Source: Candidatus Margulisiibacteriota bacterium | GTDB taxonomy: Bacteria; Margulisbacteria; Termititenacia; Termititenacales; Termititenacaceae | NCBI GenBank assembly: GCA_031279305.1 | Contig: JAITIS010000024.1 | Coordinates: 1 to 27,382, forward strand | Direction of reading: 5' to 3' | DNA: 27,382 nt | Part shown: positions 21,465-27,382 of the stretch, piece by piece | Position numbering within the stretch: position 1 is the first letter of the stretch | How the letters are laid out: every line of letters starts with the position of its first letter | Program-made: the position numbers and the translations under genes | Notes under the pieces: model-generated | The model's database searches: none | What the model was told of the DNA's origin: nothing | The model's input: the letters and a program-made list of their open reading frames with translations, nothing else

Positions 21465-22502
21465 ATGTTCCCCTTTATCGAAAAATTCTTTAGCAAATAT
21501 TCCCGTGATTTGGGCATCGACCTCGGCACGGCCAATACGGTGGTTTTCGCGCGCGGCGAGGGCATCGTCTTGCGCGAGCCGTCGGTTGTGGCGTTAGACA
21601 AATCCTCCAATAAAGTGCTGGCTCTGGGCAACGAGGCTAAACGGATGCTGGGACGCACACCCGGCAATATCGTCGCTATCCGCCCGATGCGCGACGGAGT
21701 GATCGCGGATTTTGAAGTGACCGAAGTGATGCTTAGGCATTTCATCAAGAAAATCTTAAACAATAATTCTTTTTTTCGCCCGCGCATTGTAGTCGGCGTG
21801 CCGTCGGGCATCACCGGCGTGGAGCGCCGGGCGGTGCTGGATGCGGCGATGAACGCCGGCGCGCGCGAGGCCTATCTCATCGAGGAGCCGATGGCCGCGG
21901 CGATCGGCTCCAATCTGCCGATCTCGGAGCCTTTTGGCAGTATGATTGTGGACATCGGCGGCGGCACCACGGAAGTGGCGGTCATCGCGCTGGGCGGCAT
22001 AGTGATCGCCAAATCGATCCGCGTGGCCGGCGACGAGCTGGACGAGGCGATCGTCAACCAGTGCCGCAAAAATTACAATCTGCTCATCGGCGAGCGCTCC
22101 GCCGAGGAGATTAAAATTGCGATGGGCTCGGTCTATCCGTCGGAAAACGAATCAACGATGGAAGTGCGCGGACGCGATCTGGTGACCGGACTGCCGCGGA
22201 CTTTCACGATCAGCGCCGCGGAAGTGCGCGAGGCCCTGTTCGAACCGGTCAATACGGTGGTGGACGCTATACGGATGACGCTGGAAAAAACCCCGCCGGA
22301 GCTGGCGGCGGATATTATGGACCGCGGTGTGGTTTTGGCCGGCGGCGGCGCGCTGCTCAGAGGATTGGATAGATATATCGCGCAGGAAACCGAACTGTCG
22401 GTTTTTGTCGTGGACGATCCATTGTCCTCGGTGGCCTACGGCACCGGCAAAGTGCTGGAGGAGATCGATCTGCTCAAAAAAGTACTGGTTTCCAACGACT
22501 AA
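21465..22502 (+). CDS. mreB: Rod shape-determining actin homologue MreB
   Basis: MreB polymerises on the inner membrane and guides cylindrical cell-wall synthesis. The 345 residues show the actin-fold sequence: phosphate 1 loop LGIDLGTANTVVF (16-28), connect 1 and VGVPSGITGVERRAV, phosphate 2 DIGGGTTEVAV (about 163-173), and the adenosine loop LAGGGALLRGLD near 290. AAGGAG lies 5 bases before the ATG. The length is normal. No mreC or mreD follows; rnhB comes next, so the rest of the usual mre set is elsewhere or absent. Confidence 0.97.
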   Translation: MFPFIEKFFSKYSRDLGIDLGTANTVVFARGEGIVLREPSVVALDKSSNKVLALGNEAKRMLGRTPGNIVAIRPMRDGVIADFEVTEVMLRHFIKKILNNNSFFRPRIVVGVPSGITGVERRAVLDAAMNAGAREAYLIEEPMAAAIGSNLPISEPFGSMIVDIGGGTTEVAVIALGGIVIAKSIRVAGDELDEAIVNQCRKNYNLLIGERSAEEIKIAMGSVYPSENESTMEVRGRDLVTGLPRTFTISAAEVREALFEPVNTVVDAIRMTLEKTPPELAADIMDRGVVLAGGGALLRGLDRYIAQETELSVFVVDDPLSSVAYGTGKVLEEIDLLKKVLVSND

Positions 22503-22508
22503 ATTTTT

Positions 22509-23084
22509 ATGCTCGCCGCCGGCATTGATGAAGCGGGGCGGGGCGCGCTAGCCGGCCCGGTGACGGCCTGCGCCGTGATTATTCCGGCGGGCGCGGAAAT
22601 ACCCGCGCTTATTCGGGACTCCAAAAAACTTTCCGCAGACCAGCGCGCGGCGATGTATGAATTCATCGCGGCCAATTACGTTTACGCGGTCGGGCAGGCG
22701 AGCAGCCGGGAAATAGACCGCTTAAATATTTTGCAGGCGACTTTCTTAGCGATGCGCCGCGCCGTGCAAAAACTAAAAATCCAGCCGGAACTTTGCCTGA
22801 TCGACGGCAATAAAATTATTCCCGGCCTCAAGATTAAACAAAAAGCGGTGGTCAAAGGCGACGCGAAAATCAAGGTGATTTCCGCGGCTTCGATTGTCGC
22901 CAAAGTGACGCGCGACCGGCTGATGTCCGAACTGAATGCCAGGCATCCGCAGTACGATTTTGCCGGGCATAAAGGCTACGGCACGCCGGCGCACGTCGAG
23001 GCTATCAAGCGTTACGGACGTTCGCCGGAGCATCGCCGGTCTTTTGCCTATCCGGGAGAAAATGAACAACAGGGCTTGTTTTAG
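22509..23084 (+). CDS. rnhB: Ribonuclease HII
   Basis: RNase HII removes ribonucleotides misinserted into DNA and RNA in RNA-DNA hybrids. In 191 residues the catalytic acids are D7 and E8 (AGIDEAGRGALAGPVTA) and D99 (LIDGN), and the family segments DSKKLSADQR and ISAASIVAKVTRDRLM are present; the C-terminus has the usual HKGYGTPAHVEAI. The start is 6 bp after the mreB stop with no Shine-Dalgarno site, so translation is probably coupled to mreB. It is the last gene of the SPOR-maf-mreB unit. Confidence 0.97.
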   Translation: MLAAGIDEAGRGALAGPVTACAVIIPAGAEIPALIRDSKKLSADQRAAMYEFIAANYVYAVGQASSREIDRLNILQATFLAMRRAVQKLKIQPELCLIDGNKIIPGLKIKQKAVVKGDAKIKVISAASIVAKVTRDRLMSELNARHPQYDFAGHKGYGTPAHVEAIKRYGRSPEHRRSFAYPGENEQQGLF

Positions 23085-23101
23085 CAATTCCCGGCTAGGG
23101 G

Positions 23102-23141
23102 AACGCGCGCGTTGACTAACCCAGCCCTTGCAAAATATAAT
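23102..23141 (+). promoter_or_regulatory. Strong promoter with upstream palindrome
   Basis: TTGACT (23112-23117) and TATAAT (23136-23141) are 18 bp apart, the best promoter match in the window. A perfect 12-bp palindrome AACGCGCGCGTT (23102-23113) overlaps the first two bases of the -35 and could be an operator, though its CG alternation may be chance. Confidence 0.75.
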
Positions 23142-23177
23142 CAGCGAGGTTAATCAATGAATAAAAGGAGAATAGTT

Positions 23178-23858
23178 GTGAAAAAATATATTGCGCTGTT
23201 TTTAGCGGGATTGTTGTTGTCAGGAATTCTCGGCGCAGAGCCTAAAAAATGGACTATCAAAGGTTTCTTATATCCGAACAATAAAATAAATGTTGATGTA
23301 GAAAAAGACAATTATGCCGGAACAAAGAAACGATTTGATATTACTGATAGATATGAAGTGGACGGCGGTTTTGGCCTAGGCGTGGAGTATTCGATATTTA
23401 ATAATAACAGCCGCACCGAAGTGCTGGCCGGCGCAAGCTGGTCGAAACGTTCTTTGGCGCGGATTGAGGGAGAAACTCATTTTGCTGGCTGGTTGCCGGG
23501 AGACACTATGGTAGACAACAGTGAAACTTTAGGCGGAAATAACGGGATTCAAATCACTTCTTTTTATATTCAGCCGCGGTTTTTGACCGGTCAGCCGGCG
23601 GATAATCCCCTGGCGCTGTATGCCGGATTGTCCTTGTCCTACAATCTTGTCAGCTTGAGCGGGGATGCGGCTAAAAAGTATAAACTGTCCGATACCCTGG
23701 GCTGGGGTTTATCTTTTGGCTCAATAATTTCCGATACGATTGACATCGCGCTGAACCTTAATCCCGTCAACTCAAGCGCCGCTCTTAAGTCAGATAAAAC
23801 GGTCAAAGGATATTACAATCTTTATGATTTTAATATAGCCGTGGGATATAGGCTGTAA
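23178..23858 (+). CDS. Exported barrel-like protein, probably outer membrane
   Basis: I do not recognise the family of this 226-residue protein. It has a signal peptide (MKKYIALFLAGLLLSGILGA) and alternating hydrophobic and polar stretches ending in DFNIAVGYRL, as in small outer-membrane barrels. There are no cysteines in the mature part. Two starts look usable: GTG at 23178 with AAAGGAG 7 bases upstream, and ATG at 23157 with GAGG 7 bases upstream, adding MNKRRIV. I chose the GTG because it gives the shorter, more typical signal peptide. A strong promoter and a terminator-like hairpin make this a single-gene unit, likely well expressed. Confidence 0.75.
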   Translation: MKKYIALFLAGLLLSGILGAEPKKWTIKGFLYPNNKINVDVEKDNYAGTKKRFDITDRYEVDGGFGLGVEYSIFNNNSRTEVLAGASWSKRSLARIEGETHFAGWLPGDTMVDNSETLGGNNGIQITSFYIQPRFLTGQPADNPLALYAGLSLSYNLVSLSGDAAKKYKLSDTLGWGLSFGSIISDTIDIALNLNPVNSSAALKSDKTVKGYYNLYDFNIAVGYRL

Positions 23859-23872
23859 AAACGGTCATTTTT

Positions 23873-23898
23873 AGGCCGTGTAATTTTTGCGGCCTTTT
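23873..23898 (+). terminator. Terminator after the barrel-like protein gene
   Basis: AGGCCG (23873-23878) and CGGCCT (23890-23895) form a 6-bp stem with an 11-base loop, followed by TTT. An alternative stem uses ACGGTC (23861-23866) with GGCCGT (23874-23879), so the two folds compete. Confidence 0.5.
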
Positions 23899-23913
23899 GT
23901 TGTGTCAAAAGAA

Positions 23914-24093
23914 CTAGCCTGATAATTTTCCGCCCTCGGCGAAATTTTCTTTTTCGGTTTCCTGAAAAAAAATATAAGTGTCGCCGGGCTGACAGCCCGC
24001 TTCTTTGATCATCAGGTTTTCGATCCCCGCGGCGAGCTTTTGCTTGGTTTCTTTACCGCGGCCTTTGAGCCACTGAATATTGACCACCGGCAT
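23914..24093 (-). CDS. 4-oxalocrotonate tautomerase-family protein
   Basis: A 59-residue protein easily missed because of its size. It begins MPVVNIQWLKGRGKETKQKL, the family start, with the catalytic N-terminal Pro2 (exposed after Met removal) and the GR-x-KETKQ helix. Members are small hexameric keto-enol tautomerases or related enzymes; the natural substrate is usually unknown outside the aromatic degradation pathways. AAGGAGG lies 5 bases before the ATG. It starts 9 bp after the clpC stop on the same strand, so it should be co-transcribed. No other aromatic pathway gene is nearby. Confidence 0.85.
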   Translation of the reverse strand: MPVVNIQWLKGRGKETKQKLAAGIENLMIKEAGCQPGDTYIFFQETEKENFAEGGKLSG

Positions 24094-24102
24094 AAATCCT
24101 CC

Positions 24103-26641
<2,539 letters not shown>

Positions 26642-26667
<26 letters not shown>

Positions 26668-27382
26668 TTTGAAACCTTTCTATTCTTAACAGCGCTTCCC
26701 GCAAAAGCGAAATTTCCGTAGCGTAACAGCAGCGCACAAACCCTTCGCCGCCCGCGCCGAAAGCTGTGCCCGGCACGACAGCGACTTTTTCCCGCTCCAG
26801 CAATTTTAGCGCAAAATCCTCGGAAGACAAACCGCTAGAGCGGATGTCCACGAAAAGATAAAACGCGCCCCGCGGCTCCGCCGTCGGCAGGCCGGCTTTC
26901 CGCAAAGCCGCCACGGTAAAATTGCGCCGTTGCAGATAAGACCGGCGCATCCGATCTACATCATCCGCGCAGGATTTTAACGCTTCCAACGCGCCGTACT
27001 GAGACATAATCGGCGCGCAGATCGCGCAGTACTGGTGGAGTTTGACAATCTGCCGCATCAGCTCCGCCGGACAGCAAAGATAGCCGATGCGCCAGCCGGT
27101 CATCGCAAAGGCTTTGGAAAAACCGTTCAGGATTATAGTTTGTTTTTTCATTTCCGGCAGAGAGCCGATGGAAATATGCGCGCGGTCATAAGTCAGCTCG
27201 GAGTACACTTCATCGGCGATGACCCAGATCTCGTGTTTCCGGGCCAGCGCGGCGATCTTTTTCAATTCGCCGGGCGGTATGGTGGCGCCGGTCGGGTTAT
27301 TCGGGTAACATAAAAACAGCGCTTTGGTGCGGGGCGTGAGCAGTTTGGCGATCTCTCCCGCCGCGGGCACGAAAGCGGTCCG
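26642..27382 (-). CDS. Class I/II PLP-dependent aminotransferase, 5' end outside the window
   Basis: The visible 246 residues are the C-terminal two-thirds of an aspartate-aminotransferase-like enzyme. The frame is open to the window edge, beginning RTAFVPAAGEI, so the start lies beyond 27382. Seen are YPNNPTG, the PLP-lysine region NGFSKAFAMTGWRIGYL (Lys forms the Schiff base), DEVYSELTY with the PLP-binding Asp and Tyr, and the C-terminal substrate Arg in GFVRCCYA. Several enzymes share this fold (aspartate, aromatic, LL-diaminopimelate aminotransferases), so the substrate is not fixed. The stop overlaps the clpC start by 26 bp, placing clpC in the same operon. Confidence 0.9.

Overview
The window reads as about 27 kb of ordinary, compact, gene-dense chromosome from a Gram-negative-type (diderm) bacterium. 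Diderm signs are a SPOR-domain protein, a predicted outer-membrane barrel protein, and a DUF4105 protein with a barrel-like C-terminus ending in Phe. Base composition is moderately GC-rich. The mix of sigma-54, a ClpC-type ATPase, MreB and many leaderless-looking starts fits an uncultured candidate lineage better than a model phylum. Margulisbacteria or Elusimicrobia-like bacteria are possible, but I cannot fix the phylum from sequence alone. Housekeeping genes dominate and nothing looks like an intact prophage, IS element or CRISPR array.

Layout. 99-4071 (+): rpoN overlapping a calcium-type P-type ATPase. 3999-5430 (-): tadA and a polytopic membrane protein. 5504-8412: two GT2 glycosyltransferases in convergent orientation, then a PIG-L-type deacetylase, a small envelope-sugar cluster. 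8452-10450: exported cyclophilin, Sua5 (-), and an FMN-binding split-barrel protein. 10543-12975 (+): three exported proteins in a row (PEGA-like, unknown 111 aa, DUF4105/Lnb-like). 12967-13962: a flavodoxin-fold protein with a cysteine motif (-) and a CrcB fluoride channel (+). 13957-16172 (-): an arsR-cadA-like metal resistance operon, divergent from a two-gene ABC-2 exporter (16308-17896, +). 17902-18468 (-): flavin reductase-like protein. 18487-19246: a patch of debris and structure holding an orphan terminator, the C-terminal remnant of a restriction-modification enzyme, a secreted phospholipase-D-type nuclease and a nested hairpin element. 19247-19837 (-): three tRNA genes (Lys-CTT, Val-CAC, Val-GAC) with a 67-residue membrane protein gene between the two Val genes. 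19996-23084 (+): SPOR protein, maf, mreB, rnhB, a cell-shape/division operon. 23178-23858 (+): an exported barrel-like protein. 23914-27382 (-): a truncated aminotransferase, clpC and a 4-oxalocrotonate tautomerase gene in one operon.

The most unusual recurring signal is at gene starts. Several genes that head transcription units lack a Shine-Dalgarno site and instead have a TAnnnT -10 hexamer ending only 6-9 bases before the start codon, as expected for leaderless mRNAs. Genes inside operons, by contrast, usually have AAGGAG-type sites. The cyclophilin gene appears to use both kinds of start, which could yield an exported and a cytoplasmic form. The best candidates for something undescribed are this dual start, the terminator-like hairpin that doubles as the signal-peptide coding sequence at 10962, and the structured intergenic elements around the tRNA cluster.
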